Shown: in pieces, positions 34,401 to 49,105 of the stretch | Layout of the letters: every line of letters starts with the position of its first letter | Numbering within the stretch: position 1 is the first letter of the stretch | Assembly: GCF_008831285.2 (NCBI RefSeq) | Contig: NC_045149.1 | Span: 5,323,500 to 5,387,499, forward strand | Length of the DNA stretch: 64,000 nucleotides | Origin: Nymphaea colorata | Taxonomy: Eukaryota > Streptophyta > Magnoliopsida > Nymphaeales > Nymphaeaceae | Direction of reading: 5' to 3' | The notes under the pieces: generated by a model | The model's database searches: none | Seen by the model: only the letters and a program-made list of their open reading frames with translations | Told to the model about the DNA's origin: nothing | Position numbers and translations under genes: made by a program

Positions 34401-37400
34401 TTTTAAGAGAGAACTAAACATATTGAAGTGGACTGCCATTACATTCAGGACCTTGTTTAGACAGGAACCATAGCCACCATTCATGTATCATCTGAGATCA
34501 AACTGCAGATGTCTTCACCAAAGCTCTTCCTGTTGGTGATTTCTCTAGATGTTGTGACAAGCTAAGCATCATTAAATGTATGCTCCAGCTTGAGGGGGAG
34601 TGTTAAATTAGAAAACTTTAAGTTTCTAGATGGTCCTTTGCAATATTTAATAGTTAGGAATTCTCCTTAAACATTTCTCTATTTTTGGTTGATGTTATTT
34701 GTAAGTCTCTACCGCTGCCCTAGTCTCTTTATTAGTGAGATTAGGGTTAGATAACAAAAAGATTTCTCTCTCTAAGACTGTCGGCTGTAACAATAAGAAT
34801 GGATGAACATACAAAGAGACAATTTTTGGGTAATTATCTGCAATATATATACATTATTGTGCTGAAAGAAGTGGTTTTGCTTGTTTGCAACCCCAATCAC
34901 ACAGTTTAGCTTCACATGTAAGATGAGAAAATGTGCAAAATCTGTGCCAAGAGAATATTTCATTTCTCAAGGGCAAAATTTTTAGTGTACTTCAGGTCAT
35001 CACCTTGCAAAACATGCTGTTAATGTCAAACTTACTAGCCAAACAAACAGTAAACAGAAGACAAAAGCATATGGAAGTTCTTACGCTGGGAGAGAGAGTA
35101 AATGCTCACAGCAACTCCATGCAACTGCAAATCCATCAGTTGAGGATGTTGCTCTCCCGAGCTCATCAATCACAATAAGACTCCTATGAGTAAAATAACC
35201 AACATCAAGACATTTTTCACCACAACTCTCAACAAAAAAAAAAGTAAATATTTCAATTATTTCAAACCTTGAAGAAACATTATGCATGATGAAAGCTGTC
35301 TCTCTCATCTCTGTCATAAACTGCAGCATGCAATCCAGGCGCAAGTCAGGCTTTAAAATTCCACATAAACTGAAACCAATTAGCCTATAATACAGCAACA
35401 TAATTGCCTCTAGCAAATGAACGACCGTCCTTTTAAAATATGCATTACTCCACTTGCAATGTTCAATGATGGCTCAGAGTTTAGCATATTAGTTAGTGCC
35501 TTTTCAATAGACAAATTCTGAAGGAGATTTGAAATGAAAAAGTTTCAAACTTGAGAACATTAATCTTCTTATAGCTCTTCCCTCTGGATTCCAATGTTAA
35601 TTAGAAGGTAAGATTTTAAGCTTTTTTGTTTTCTTCTCAATTTTTTGCTTGTGCATGCCTTTAGTTTCTATTTTTGTATTTTGCTGGAACATAACAGCAA
35701 TGCCATCTGAACTTCTTGCTTATATCTTTTTCTTATGTGTGAGCATAGAAAGGGAACCTGTCACATGGACATACCAAAAATAGGTGCCACATCCATGTGG
35801 AGCAGCGTGGGAGAGCTCGGGTGCAGCATAGAACTGTTAAGACGTGATGGTTTGTAAGTTATTGGACCTGGATCCTTTACAGATCCAGTTCTAATAAGTT
35901 ATGTTGTATGCTGTACATAAAGTTTTACTTCTTGTAAAGACCGAGTCTTGGGGTATTAACCCTTTCTTTATTAATTGAATGAACGAGGGCTGCTGAGACA
36001 TGCGGTTTTCTTTCAGCTGTTTCCTTCCTCTTCTCTCATTTTCTGCAGTGATAGCTTTTGGAGAATCTCACATGGTATCAGAGCATGGTTAGCAAGTCTG
36101 GGCCTTGGACTGAATCGAAACCAAAAGCTGTGTCCTGCAAGATTTGACAACTCTTTATGATTTTTCCTCTTTTCCTCTCTTGATTCCTCTGTTTCAGTCT
36201 ATCTACTCTGTCCTCTCCTTATCTGTTGTGCACGTCAGCAGGTCCGTCCTCTCTATCTCACCTTCCTCTCGATTCTGTCCTCTTGGGTCCTCTGTTTGAA
36301 TGTCAGCAGGTCACTGTCGTTTTAGCGTTTCTGTCCATCATCCTTCTTTTCTGGGCTCCCTCTTTACTGTCATTGATATACCTGTTTTGTTTTAAACCTC
36401 GTTATTATTATCTGTGATCTTATCTCTGTTTAAATCAGACTGCTCTAGCCTCTTTCATGAGATACTGTCTTTCCACTAACAGCCACTGACATTAGTGCCC
36501 TTTAGAAAAAAAAGAGGCCTTAAAAAGAAAAAGAGGCAAGAAAGGAAAGGGTTCAAACGTCTCTTTCTGCTGCATTCCTGCTGCACAAATATATATTGTC
36601 TGATCTATCCAACAGACGCCTCTTTCTACTGCATTTCTACTGCACATAATATATTATATAATCTATCCTTTTCTTTTCAAAAAAAAAAAAAGGAAAGAAG
36701 GGCAGTGGATGTGGAACAGATTTTGGGCATTCTTCCTTGGTCAGCAAATTTCATTTTTCTTACTTTCTTGACTGCTAGTGGTATCTATACTGATCTTTAA
36801 GTCAGCAAGTGGACGCAGAACAGATTTTGGACATTCTTGCTTTAAGTCAGACCTGTCCCACTCTTGCTTCTATATTTCTTTATGTATCCACGTACTCAGT
36901 CTGTCATGTCTTCCAACTTCCTTGGTCAGCTCATTTGTGAAAAACTCACAAATATTAATTTTCTCACTTGGAAGGGTCAAGGCCACCCATTCATTAAGAG
37001 TCAAGGTCTCTCTGGACACCTATATGGTTCAATTCCAGTCCCTCTAGGACTCCTGGTAGCATAGTCACAAAAAAATGCGTTTTTCGAAAAAAACGCAAAA
37101 AAACGCGATAAAATAAATTTCCATTTAAAACTTTAAAAAAACATGTTTGTTTTGAAAAAAACGTTAAAAATAAAAAAAACACGTTTTTAATGTGTTTTTT
37201 TTCACCTTTTTCATTTTTTTCATTTTTTTAATGCCAAACAGTTTTTTTTCGTTTTCTATTTTTTATTTGTTGCAAATCTACTTAACTTTTGATGTTTGTG
37301 TTATTAGTTTCTCACTTATTTTGTTTTCCCCAATTTTTAGTTTTTTTTTTTATTTTAAAAATTTGCCGTATTTTTTCCGTATTTTTCAAGCTCGCCATAT

Positions 37401-40400
37401 TATACCCGAGAAAAACCTTGTCGTTTAAAACTCCAAAACGTTATTTGTGGCTATGCTCTAGAATATATCATGCAGGAAATCAAGGATGGGAACAAAGCTA
37501 TTCATGGAGTATTGGTTCCTGTACAAACAAAACGAGTGAAGAACACGATGTAACGTGGAAAACCCCTCAACAAGAGGGAAAAAACCACAGGTGAGGAGGA
37601 CTAGTGCCCACTAGCAGCCAAACACTCTCTCTTTCTTAAAATTTTCATTCACACTTAGGGTTTACAATGATATAAGTAGTGCCTAAACAAGAGCACACTG
37701 GACCGGGTCCAGACCCAAACCCGAACACTAAAACTCTTCAACACTCCCCCTCAAGTTGGGCATACATATCAAACATGCCCAACTTGGATACATTTTTCTC
37801 AAACAAAGTAGAAGGTAGGCCTTTAGTCAAAACATCAGCGGTTTGGTCTTCAGATTTCATGTATGGTAAGATTAATTCTTTAGCATCAATCCTCTCACGG
37901 ATGAAGTGACGGTCAATCTCAACATGTTTTGTTCTATCATGTAGTAAAAGGTTGTTGGCTAAGTTGATTGCAGACTTGTTATCACAATACATCTTCATTG
38001 GTCCTTCATTCTCTATTCCAATATCAGTCAACAATATTTTCAGTCATAGTAATTCTGACACTCCTGTAGCAATAGCTATACTCAGCCTCTGCACTGGAAC
38101 AAGAACACACATCTTGTCTCTTGCTCTTCCAAACAATAAGATTTCCTCCCAAGTAGACACAGTACCCTGAGGTAGACCTTCTAGTATCAACACATCCTGC
38201 CCAGTCTACATCGGAATACCCTTTAATCACACAGTAGGCCCTTGTTTCACATATAAGAGCCATTTGCTAGGATTTCTCTTCAAGTAACACAAGATTCTGT
38301 CCACAGCTTTCAAGTGTGCATCTGTAGGGGCATGCATGAACTAACTCATCACATTCACAGCAAGGTGATATCAGGTCTAGTGAGAGTAAGATAGATTAAC
38401 TTCCCAACTAGACGCTGATACCAGGTCTAGTGAGAGTAATATTAACTTCCCAACTAGACGTTGATTCCTCCCTTTGGCCTCTTCGCAAAGAGGTTCTCCA
38501 TCCCTAATACTGAGCTTTTGTCCAGCATCCAGAGCAGTAGAGGCAGGTCTACACCCTAGTTTTCCTGTCTCCTTTAGTAAATCCAATGTATACCTCTGTT
38601 GATTCAGCACAAGGGTCGTACATGACCTAACAATCTCAATACCAAGAAAATACCTTAGTTTGCCAAGGTCCTTGAAATCAAACTCGGAAGCCAGTAGCAC
38701 CTTTAATTTTGTGATCACATCTTCATTATCACCTATAACAATCATATCATCCACATAGACAGAGTTGCCCTCCTTCCTCTTCACAGATAGAGTATGATCT
38801 CCATTTCATTGATTATAGTCATATTGTCTCAGCACAAGTCTAAGACGTTCAAACCATGCTCGGGGTGATTGTTTGAGCCCATATAAAGCTTCTTCAGTTT
38901 ACAGCGTTTTCTCGGTTCCTCATACCCTGGGGGCATACACATATACACTTCCGCTTCAAGGTCACCATTAAGAAACGCATTTTTAACGTTAAGTTGGTAC
39001 ATCCTCCACTCCTTCATCACAGCTAAAGAAATAATAACTCTAACTGTCTTCATCTTCGCAACCGGAGCAAAAGTTTCCAGATAATCAATCTCATATTTCT
39101 TACTAAACCCCTTGGCAACAAGGCGAGCTTTGTACCTCTCAACACTCTCATCTGGTTTGTACTTAATAGTGTAGACCCACTTGGATCCAACTATATGAGC
39201 CGCCTCAGGGATCTTTACAACTTTCTATGTCTTGTTTCTGTCCAAGGCTTCCATCTCTTCTTGCATTGCATGAATCCACTTGGGATCACTCTGAACCTCA
39301 GTAATAGTCCTGGGAATCACAACCAAAGAAAGAGATGATACAAAACATTTGTAATCTTTGCTCAGTCTAGAGTAAAATACGAAGTTACCAATCGGGTGTT
39401 GAGTACATGACCTGACACCCTTTTCTCAGGGCAATGGGAAGCTCTTCATTTTCAGCATCAGTCTGAATCTCCCGAGCACGACTTGGGTCATCCAGGTAAG
39501 GAATAGCATTGGGATTGGAAGTGAAATTCTCACCACTAGTCACCTCATCTGTACGAACCCTTCGCCGAGAGTAAACCTGTCCAAACAAGTTATTACGTTT
39601 GTAGAAACAAGCAACGCAAGAAGAGAACGGAGAAGAAACACACGATATACGTGGAAAACCTCAGTAAGAGGTGAAAAACCACGGAGAAGCTCTAACCTAG
39701 GGGCAAGACCGCAACCCTAGGAGAGAGAATATTATTTTCACTTATTCAACAATTACACAATAAGTCAGATTATATAAGAGGGAGGCCCGCCTAGGGTACC
39801 GAGCCACCCTCGGTACCCGCGCCCATGGGACCGGGTCCATATCCAGACCCGGTTCCCTATACAAGATATTCTAACACTCCCCATCAAGCTTGGCATATAT
39901 GTCAAACATGCCAAGCTTGCTCACATTTTTCTCGAATTGAGATGTACATAAGGCTTTGGTCAAAACATCGGCAATTTGATCTTCAGACTTCATGTACGGC
40001 AGGATCAACTCCTTGGAATCTATGTGTTCCCGTATGAAATGGCGATCAATCTCCACATGTTTAGTTCTGTCATGAAAGACGGGATTGTTTGCAAGGTTAA
40101 TCGCAGACTTGTTGTCACAGTACATCTTCAGCTTTTCTTCCGTTTCAACTCCAATATCCGCTAGGAGAATCTTTAACCATAGCATTTCTGTAACTCCCAT
40201 AGCCACAGCCCTGTATTCAGCCTCAGCACTGGATCTAGAGCAAACTTCTTGTCTTTTACTTCTCCATACAACCAAGTTACCCCCCAGAAAGATGCAGTAC
40301 CCTGTGGTAGACCTCCTAGTATCAGTGCATCCTGCCCAATCTGCGTCAGAGTATCCTTCAATATTAAGTTGGTCTTGCTGAGTATAGAGTAATCCTTTCC

Positions 40401-43400
40401 CTGGGTCATTCTTTAGGTACTCCAACACTCTTTCTGCACTCTTCCAGTGACAATCAGTAGGAGCATGCATAAACTGACTCAACACATTCACAGCATACGT
40501 AATATCAGGGCGAGTAAGAGTAAGATAGATGAGCTTACCAACCAGCCTCTGATACCGCCCTTTTCTTTCCTCATCTAGGATGTTGCCAGTTTTGATGCTT
40601 ATCTTTGTACCAGACTCCATTGGAGTTAGAAAGGGCCTACATCCAAGTTTGCTTGTCTCCTTTAAAAGATCCAAAGTGTATTTCCTTTGGCTCATAACAA
40701 GCTCTGTCTTTGACCGAGCAATCTCGATTCCCAGAAAGTACCTTAGTTTACCCAGATCTTTAAGATCAAATTCGGCAGCTAACCTTTCCTTCATCTTCCT
40801 TTTTTCTTCTTCATCGTCACCTGTGACTATCATATCATCAACATACACAAGAAGAAGACTCACCAGGCCATTTCTCTGCTTAATGAATAAGGTGTGATCA
40901 CCATTCCCCTGTTTATATCCATTAGTCTTCATCACTATCCTCAGCCTTTCAAACTATGCTCTAGGAGACTGCTTTAACCCATACAAGGCTTTCTTGAGAT
41001 GACAACATTTTCCGCTTTGAACATATCCAGGAGGCATGCTCATGTAGACCTCTTCTTGTAGATAGCCGTTCAAGAAGGCATTCTTGACATCAAGCTGATC
41101 CATGCTCCACTTCTTTTGCACGGCAAGTGCTAAGATGACCCTCACAGTTTTCAGTTTAGCAACAGGGGCAAAGGTTTCAAGGTAATCAATACCATATTTT
41201 TTGCTGAACCTCTTTGCAACAAGACGAGCCTTATACCTCTCCACGGTACCATCCGGTTTGTATTTCACATTGAACACCCACTTGGAACCAACTAAATGAG
41301 TCCCCTTGGGAATATCAACTACTTCCCAAGTATCATTCTTCGCCAAGGCCTCCATCTCCTCTGTCATGGCATGTATCCATTTAGGATCCTCTCTAGCATC
41401 TTCCACACACCTGGGAATCACAGACTTAGACAAGGATGTAATAAAGCATTTGTAATCCTTACTAAGTTTCGCATAAGAGACAAATCTCTGAATAGGATGA
41501 GAAGTACATGACATGGTGCCCTTGCGCAAGGCTATAGGAAGCTCTTCATCGATTTGACTTGGGTCATCCGGGGAACTCACAGGATTGGGATTGGTTATAT
41601 CAACATTCTCAACCACATCTGTCTTCTTCCTGGTGTACACCTGGCCAAACAAGTGATCACGAGCTGTGGACTGATTAACAACAAGGCCCCCGTCCGTGTG
41701 ACTGTCTCTACCATCTCTGACTGTGTCTGCCACACTGTGACTAACCTTGTAATCCAAGAAGTCCATAAACTGAATCAATTGATTTGAGGAATACTCTTCA
41801 CTACTGTTCCCTAGACACTCCCCCTGAAGAGGATTCACAGGAAAGTACGCCTCATGCTCATGAAAAGTAACATCCCGGGAGACATAGACTTTAGAAGTGG
41901 TAGGATCAACACATTTGTATCCCTTCTGAGTGGAGGAATACCCCAGGAAGATAGCCTTGATAGACCGAGGGTCAAGTTTCTTGAGGGTGGGACTATGGTC
42001 ATGAACAAAACAGACACACCCGAACACCCGAGGAGTAAGAGGCCAGGGATTCTGAGTAGGCCACAGCTGACCCTGCAACACACGGGTAGGCATACGATTA
42101 ATAAGGTAGGCACTAGTGAGAAGTGCATCACCCCAGTAGCGCTTAGGAAGCTGCCGATGGAACATAATAGCCCGAGTGACATCTAATAAATGGCGATTCT
42201 TTCGCTCAGCCACGCCATTTTGGGGAGGTGTGTAACTATAGGACGTCTCATGAACAATACCCTTACTCTCAAGAAATCATCTAGAGATTGAGAGACATAC
42301 TCTCTAGCATTATCAGTGCGGAAAGCCTGAACAGAGGTCTGAAACTGAGTCTCAACAAAAGCCACAAAATTTTTGACAATGACAGGAACGTCACTACGTT
42401 CTTTCAACAGGTACACGAACATACAACGGGAGTAGTCATCAATAAGAGTCATAAAATAATGAAAACCACAACAAGTGGGTACTCCCGAAGGACCCCAAAC
42501 ATCAGAATGAACCAAAGCAAACGGACGGGTGGTTTTATTGAAAGAAATAGGGTACGAAGCCCTGACATGCTTAGCCAACTGACACACTTCACATGTAAAG
42601 GAGTCAATGGAAACAAACGTAAAAAGCCTAGGAAACAACTTCTTGATCAACTGGAAGGGGAGATGTCCAAGACGCTCGTGCCATCGCATAATGATAGACC
42701 TGTCTTCCACACCTGACAACTGTCCACTAGTGGCTGAAATCAATGCAGACGCAACTTGCACGGGCAGTCTGTAGAGTCCATCAATAACCGAACCAATCCC
42801 AATCTTCTTCCCCGTCACCAAGTCTTGTAGAAAACAATGGTCAGCAGAGAAAATCAGATTACAATTTAGTTCTTTGGTAATACTGCTGACAGATAACAAG
42901 TTCACAGGAATATTGGGAACATGAAGAGTATTATGCAGACAATATTTATTTAACAAGGACAAACTCCCTTTTCCAGCCACAGAGATAGAAGACCCATCAG
43001 CCATAGACACGCGTTGCTGCCCTGAAGACAATTTGTATTCTTGAAACAGCTTAGGATCCCCTGTCATATGATGTGTAGCCCCACTATCAACAATCCAATC
43101 ACCAAGGGAGGGATTACCTTGATCACTTGTGGCCACAAGAGCTTGAGCTAACTTAGCTCCCTCGGTCGTGGAAGTTTCCTCTTGTGTAGTAGAAAGCCGG
43201 CTGATATAAGCTTGCAATTCCTTGATTTGCTCAGAGGAAAGCTTTGATTTTTCAACATGTGACGAACTACCCTGACTAGAGTCAGGCACAGAAGACCCTC
43301 GCCGACTAGAAGGAGGACGACCACGAACAAGTCTCTTCTCAGGATGAATATCCCAACAGAAATCCACAGAATGCCCCAAGTTGTTACAATGACTACAACG

Positions 43401-46400
43401 CCGAACAGGACGTTGTCCAGTCCCAGAGGCACGGCTAACAAACGCTGAGGGAGAACTCCCCTGGCTGGAGTCAATATGCATGACTTGGCGACGTTGTTCC
43501 TCAGATTCTACCCGGGCATACACCTCCTCAATCCCAGGAATCTCGTCACAGTTTAGAATTTGGCTCCTAATGGATTCAAATTCATCACGTAATCCTCCAA
43601 GGAAAATGAAAGTCCGGTCCATCCATTCTTTTTCCCAGTACAAGGCATGATCAGAACCACAATGCCAGTCATCATTCACATGATAGTCCAGTTCCTCCCA
43701 TTTAGTCTTCAGGGCTGCAAAGAAGGATGCCACAGACAAGTCACCCTGTTTAAGAGAGTAGATGCCACGTTTGATTTGGTACGTGCGCAAGACTCTCTTC
43801 TTCCGGCCATACATCCTTGCAAGCACAGTCCACATGTCATATGCAATCGACTTACGCAAGATCAGAGGCTGAATATCAGCGGAAACAGAACTAATGATCC
43901 ATACTTTAGCTTGGCTATCTTCCAACGCCCAAGTCGCCCATTGTGGATCCGTTTTAGAAGGTGCAGGTTTCTCCCCAGTGATATAGGGAAGACGACCGCA
44001 ACTGGTAATCCCTATTTCAAGTGCAGCAGACCAAGAGAGGTAGTTGTCTTTGTTCAGCCGAATGGAGGTGACTTGAACAGGCAAGTTCTCGCTCTTGATA
44101 TGACTGCCCGAGTCAAAGGCAGCATCGATCTTGTGAGTCATCTCTTCGGCTATCACAATCCCTCAAAGAAAGACAATACCCAACACCTGGGTTGAAGCAA
44201 GCTTCTAGGTCATGGTTTGATCGTTTTTCTCATCACATACAACAAATTGGTTTTCTCCGAAGCTCTCTCGATCACTCTTTGTTTATCTATCGCACTGGAG
44301 AAGCTACCACCTGGTTACTTATCTATGTTGATGATATTGTTATAACTGGGAATTCTTCTTCACATATATCTTATGTTAAAGGTATGTTGAAGCAAGAGTT
44401 CAAGATGAAGGATCTGGGAGAATTACGATATTTTTTGGGTGTTGAACTTGACAGGACAAATGATAGTTTGACTCTTACACAGCACAAGTATACCCTTGAT
44501 GTTTTGGATAGGGCAGGTATGACTAATTGCAAACCCATCACTACCCCCAGTGTTCTGAATACTAAATTGACTGCATCTGATGGAACTGCTGCATATTCCA
44601 ATCCCACATTCTATCGAGCATTGTTGGTATGTTACAATACCTTATATTTACTCGCCCAGACATAGTATATGCTGTAAATCAGATTTCTCAGTTCATGCAT
44701 GCACCCACTGAAGGACATATGGATGCTGCTAAGCGGATCCTACGGTATCTCAAAGCTACTCTTGGAGATGGACTAGTCTACACCAAATGTTCCAATGTTT
44801 CTCTTGGACATAGCATATATACATATACTGATGCCGACTGGGCAGGCGATCCCGATGACCGACGATCAGTTTCAGGTTTCTGTCTCTTTCTTGATTCTAA
44901 CCTCATTTGTTGGAGCAGTAAGAAGCAGCGTGCTGTTGCACGATCTAGCACTGAGGCAGAATATAGAGCAATGGCTGCAGGGACGGCTGAAGCGTCATGG
45001 TTACGTCATTTACTTGGGGAGCTCAATCTTCCTATTGTTCGGTCATCATTACTATGTGACAATCAAAGTGCGATAAAAATTGCTTTCAATCCCATTTTGC
45101 ATAATCGCACCAAACATATAGAGATTGATCAACATTTCATTTGACAGAAGGTTGAAGAAGCCGAGATCTTGCCTACTTATATATCTACCAATGAACAGAT
45201 AGCTGATCTTTTTACCAAAGGTCTCACAGGGCAACATTTTTGGGATTTGAAGAACAAGTTGTGCATGATCAAATCTCATGCACAACTTGAGGGGAGCTGT
45301 TAGCGTATGGGGATCGGGTCTGTTCAGACCCGATCCATTCTCCTTATATCCACACGCCTAAAGTTACTAGGCGGTGGCTCTCTTGTAATTTTTTATCTTT
45401 TTTATGTACAAATCTGTTGTAACCTATTAGGGTTATTCTTTAATTAAAGATTAAGGAACGCAGGGCTGTGTTAAGCCGGCTGCTCCCTTTCCTCCATCGT
45501 CTTCTTTCATCCTCTCTTCTCAACATATCTGTTTTACATACGGAGAGACGAGTACTTTGTGAAGATTCTTACACAGGGTACTGCTGAAGTTATGTGGGTT
45601 AAATCCCTGATGTTGGATCTTACTGTCGAAGTGCCTCTTCCTATGCAATTGTTATGTGATAACAAAGCTGCACTGTTTATTGCTAATAATCCGGCTTTTC
45701 ATGAAAGAACCAAGCATGTTGAAGTAGATTGTCACTATACCAGAGACATGATTCAAAAGGGGTTTGTAAGTACCTCACACATTTCGACTACAGGGCAAAC
45801 GGCTGATATCTTTACTAAGGCTCTTGCGAGGGGACCATTCCAAAGCTGTTGTTCCAAGTTGAGCCTATTTGACATATACGCTCCAACTTGAGGGGGAGTG
45901 TTAAGATGTGTTTATATTCAGTTTTAGGTTTAAGAGGGTACTTTTGTAATAACATTTCCTTTAGATGGTTCTCTTGTATCTTCTCACTCTCCTCTAATCT
46001 ATATAAAGAGGAGTTAGGGCAGATTTCGATGTTAATCAAAATATAATCCTTTCTGAATTTATCAAATACTTATAATGAAATAATTAAAAAACAAAACACA
46101 AAAAAAGGAAACATATAGACGCAACACGGGTTGACTGCACCCGACTTGAGTCAAACGCGAGCCGGGTGCATGTCCAAAAAGGACAGAAATGGTCGGGTGT
46201 GGCTGACTACACCCGACTCTTCTTGACTGATTGTGGGTGCGAGTCAAAGCCGCACACGCATCCACACCCGCGACGGCAAAAAGAAAGCGTCTGTGTGACT
46301 TAGTCCACTCGAGCTAGTAACTTCCCTGAAAATTTTGTGGAGTCCAAGAAATTATGTGTTGTGTTCAAGTGTGATACTATCAAGTGAAAAACACAAAGCT

Positions 46401-49053
46401 TCTGAAATAGAAAACAAAGTAGGTGAAGAGAAATTTATGGACACTACCGTGCTTGAATTGCATTCAATATTGTCTCCAATTCCTATTCTTGTGAATATCT
46501 GATCGATTACACGTAAAGAAGCAAATTTAGCAGGAACATAACAGCCAATGTGAGCAAGGATGACGATAAGGCATACTTGCTGAAGATATGTACTTTTTCC
46601 ACTCCTACACAAAAAACAAGCCAAGTAAAGATCAAAAAGAAAATGGCCAGACAGACATTTTAACCCACACTTTCATAGATAAGCTGCACTCAGGAAACCA
46701 ACATGGTGACACCTATACCTCCTAAACAAACTAGAACCTTAGTCAAATAAATGCATACATGTTTGGACCAACAACAATCACCAAGTTTGATGCCTCAGAG
46801 AGGAAGATATTATTTGGCTGCACCAACAACCATGATGTTGTCAATTTATCAAGTGCATATAGCATGAAATCAAATGGAAAATAGAACTACATTAATGATA
46901 GTAAAGAAGAAACTTACGATGAATTCATTGTGCATGCTTTCCATTATGGGATGCCTCCCACTATCAATTGCCAATGGACCGTTATCTTTGTTAACAAATG
47001 TCAGGCCATGGAAAAAAAACAAACTTATCAGCATTTTACATGTTATTAGATCTTTAATACACATTAATCAAAAACTTACACAATTGTACCAGTAAATTCA
47101 GGACGTGTATATCGATCAACAGGCTTAGTAGATATTGTATGTGCAAATGAATTTACTATCATGTCCAAAAGACACAAGATCTCTGCTAGAACTGTAAGGG
47201 ATGAGACATCCTCACGTATAGTATCAACAAGGGCTGAAAAAAGATAAAGCTATTTTAAAAAAGAAATGGCCTTCAAATCTCAATAACAAAATTACTGAAC
47301 AAGTGCAATGAGGTAAGCTCGAGTTCCCATACTACCTTCAAGGCAATGTTCTGTTCGGGTATGGCAATCTGCTGCAGCAGAGTTATTTCTAACATTTAGC
47401 TTCATTTTGAACAAAAAAAAAATACTAATAAGGTGAGAGCAATACGATGTGAACAGATGCCAAAGCGAATGCAAAAGTCAATCAAATGATGCATAAAAAT
47501 TAGAGAGAAAAACAACAGTATGCCTGAAATAAATTTCTGAAAAAGGAATATGCAGGCAGATTCTTTTTCACTGCACAGTAGTAAAAATACAAAAATATGT
47601 TTCTGATGGAAAAAAACCAGCTCAAACATGAGACATACAGAAGCAAGTTCATGTGTTGAGAAATGAATGTTTTTCCCATGCTTCACAACCTGCCAATCCC
47701 CACAATGTTCATTACAAAGTCCACGAAAAATACTAAAAGTACGAGTAACAGAAGAGTAATTTTGCAGAAACAGAACAAGACATGACCTGAATAAATTGGC
47801 CTGGTAGCTTTCCATTTATGCACTTTTGTGCGATGCTGAAATAGAAACCTTGCCTATTGTTGAATAATAATTTTAAATCTGGCAGTTTAAAATTTTCTCT
47901 ATACTTGCTTGCAAGATGATGGATAGCTGCTAACCATTTCAATCGCAAATTACAAAGTGAAAAGAGTTTGAAATTTACTTAATAACAGAAAATTCTATTT
48001 CCAGTAAACCTTCACTACTGTCACAAAATGATCGTCGTGCAACATCAAGATATCCATCAACTCCAGGCTTGACAGCAAAACACTGTTGGGTTCGTGCAAT
48101 AAAAGGAACTCTTGCATGAAGTATATCTTTGTCAATTATATTCTCAATCCTGAAAAAAGATATAATTTGTTATACTAGACAAATGCTACAAGTCAGAGTC
48201 ATGAAACCTGATATTGTCATATATCATGCAAGGGTCCTCGCCCGTAGAATTAGGAGAGCAGGTTTCTTCAAGAACTCTTAATGACTTTCATATAATAGTA
48301 AACAAACTCTTGACATTTAACTTATCCAACAAGATTATCCTTCTAAAAGTGTAGATCATGATATTTCCTTTTTCTTGCAAAGAGGCAATATTTCAAAAAT
48401 CACTAGATTCAGAGATAGGCCAAGTAATCAAGCAACAGCTTTGAGGTGTCTCAAGCTACAATGTAGCAATCAGTTGTCTACTGTTTACTGCTAACATATA
48501 GTACATATGATACTGAAAACCCCTGCCTTGCATTCCTCAAGTTAAGCATATATTCAAGTCATCTATCACCTTCTTAGGAAGCCTAAAAAAATTAAAAATG
48601 TCATGGTCAAAGTCATCAGCATATGCATAAGCAAAAACAGATGCACACACTTCTAGGACCAAGGAGATCCCGGGACCCGAATATAAGCCTACTTTCTAAA
48701 ATTTACAGTTCAAATGCACAAATTTCCAGAAAAAGTTGACAGCAGAAGTTAACGAAGTGTGTGACACTTGTTAGCTAAAGGACATTCAAATAACTATGGT
48801 GCTGTAACAAGCTTAATTCTCATTTTAGGCTTTCGATTTTATCCTAATTAGTCCAACGCAATTTCATAAAAGTTGGTGGAGAGACAGAACTACATTTATA
48901 GCTCCTACTCTATTTAAAGTTTAAACCACTGAATTGAATTCAATCCAACAGCCTAGATGGCGAAGGACCATTTAATTTTCATTGTTGGATGAGAATTTGA
49001 AGAGATTTATATTCCAAAATTAGTTAATGAGATGACTTACAAATTAAACCAAA

Positions 49054-49105
<52 letters not shown>

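Larger units (their letters stand above)
30430..34590 (+). pseudogene. gag-pol remnant of copia D
   Basis: Gag runs 30430-31176 ([10 protein letters not shown], then [11 protein letters not shown] and [15 protein letters not shown]), interrupted by stops near 30679 and 30982. A Gly/Arg-rich stretch follows. The protease core DSGALRHFC is near 31510-31540. Pre-integrase ([15 protein letters not shown], then [11 protein letters not shown]) resumes after the TRIM at 32154. Integrase ([15 protein letters not shown]) reaches about 32915, is split by the solo LTRs, and continues at 33445-33720. Reverse transcriptase is missing (jump near 34080). RNase H is present at 34160-34550 ([20 protein letters not shown], then [14 protein letters not shown]). 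Confidence 0.88.
29213..34792 (+). mobile_element. Ty1/copia retrotransposon D in an MSH4 intron
   Basis: LTRs 29213-29385 and 34601-34792. Target duplication ATAAG at 29208-29212 and 34793-34797. tRNA-iMet primer-binding site at 29386 and polypurine tract TGAGGGGGAG at 34591-34600. It lies antisense to MSH4. By eye the LTRs differ at about 12 of 173 positions, and the 5' LTR lacks about 20 bp. D was later hit by a TRIM-like element (31682-32153) and by a solo LTR that itself contains a solo LTR (32920-33444). Most of its reverse transcriptase is deleted. Confidence 0.94.
39600..44180 (-). mobile_element. Copia element F, 5'-truncated (minus)
   Basis: 3' LTR 39600-39878 (279 bp), then an almost continuous polyprotein to a gag start near 44156. 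The leader, primer-binding site and 5' LTR are missing. Within about 30 bp of gag the sequence changes to plus-strand copia G. The nested solo LTR at 33058-33344 belongs to the same family, so at least two copies landed in this gene. Confidence 0.9.

Noticed and set aside
35835-45538. I and G as the two ends of a single element
   Set aside because: Their LTRs have similar lengths (238 and 241 bp) but the sequences do not match, and no shared target duplication is present.
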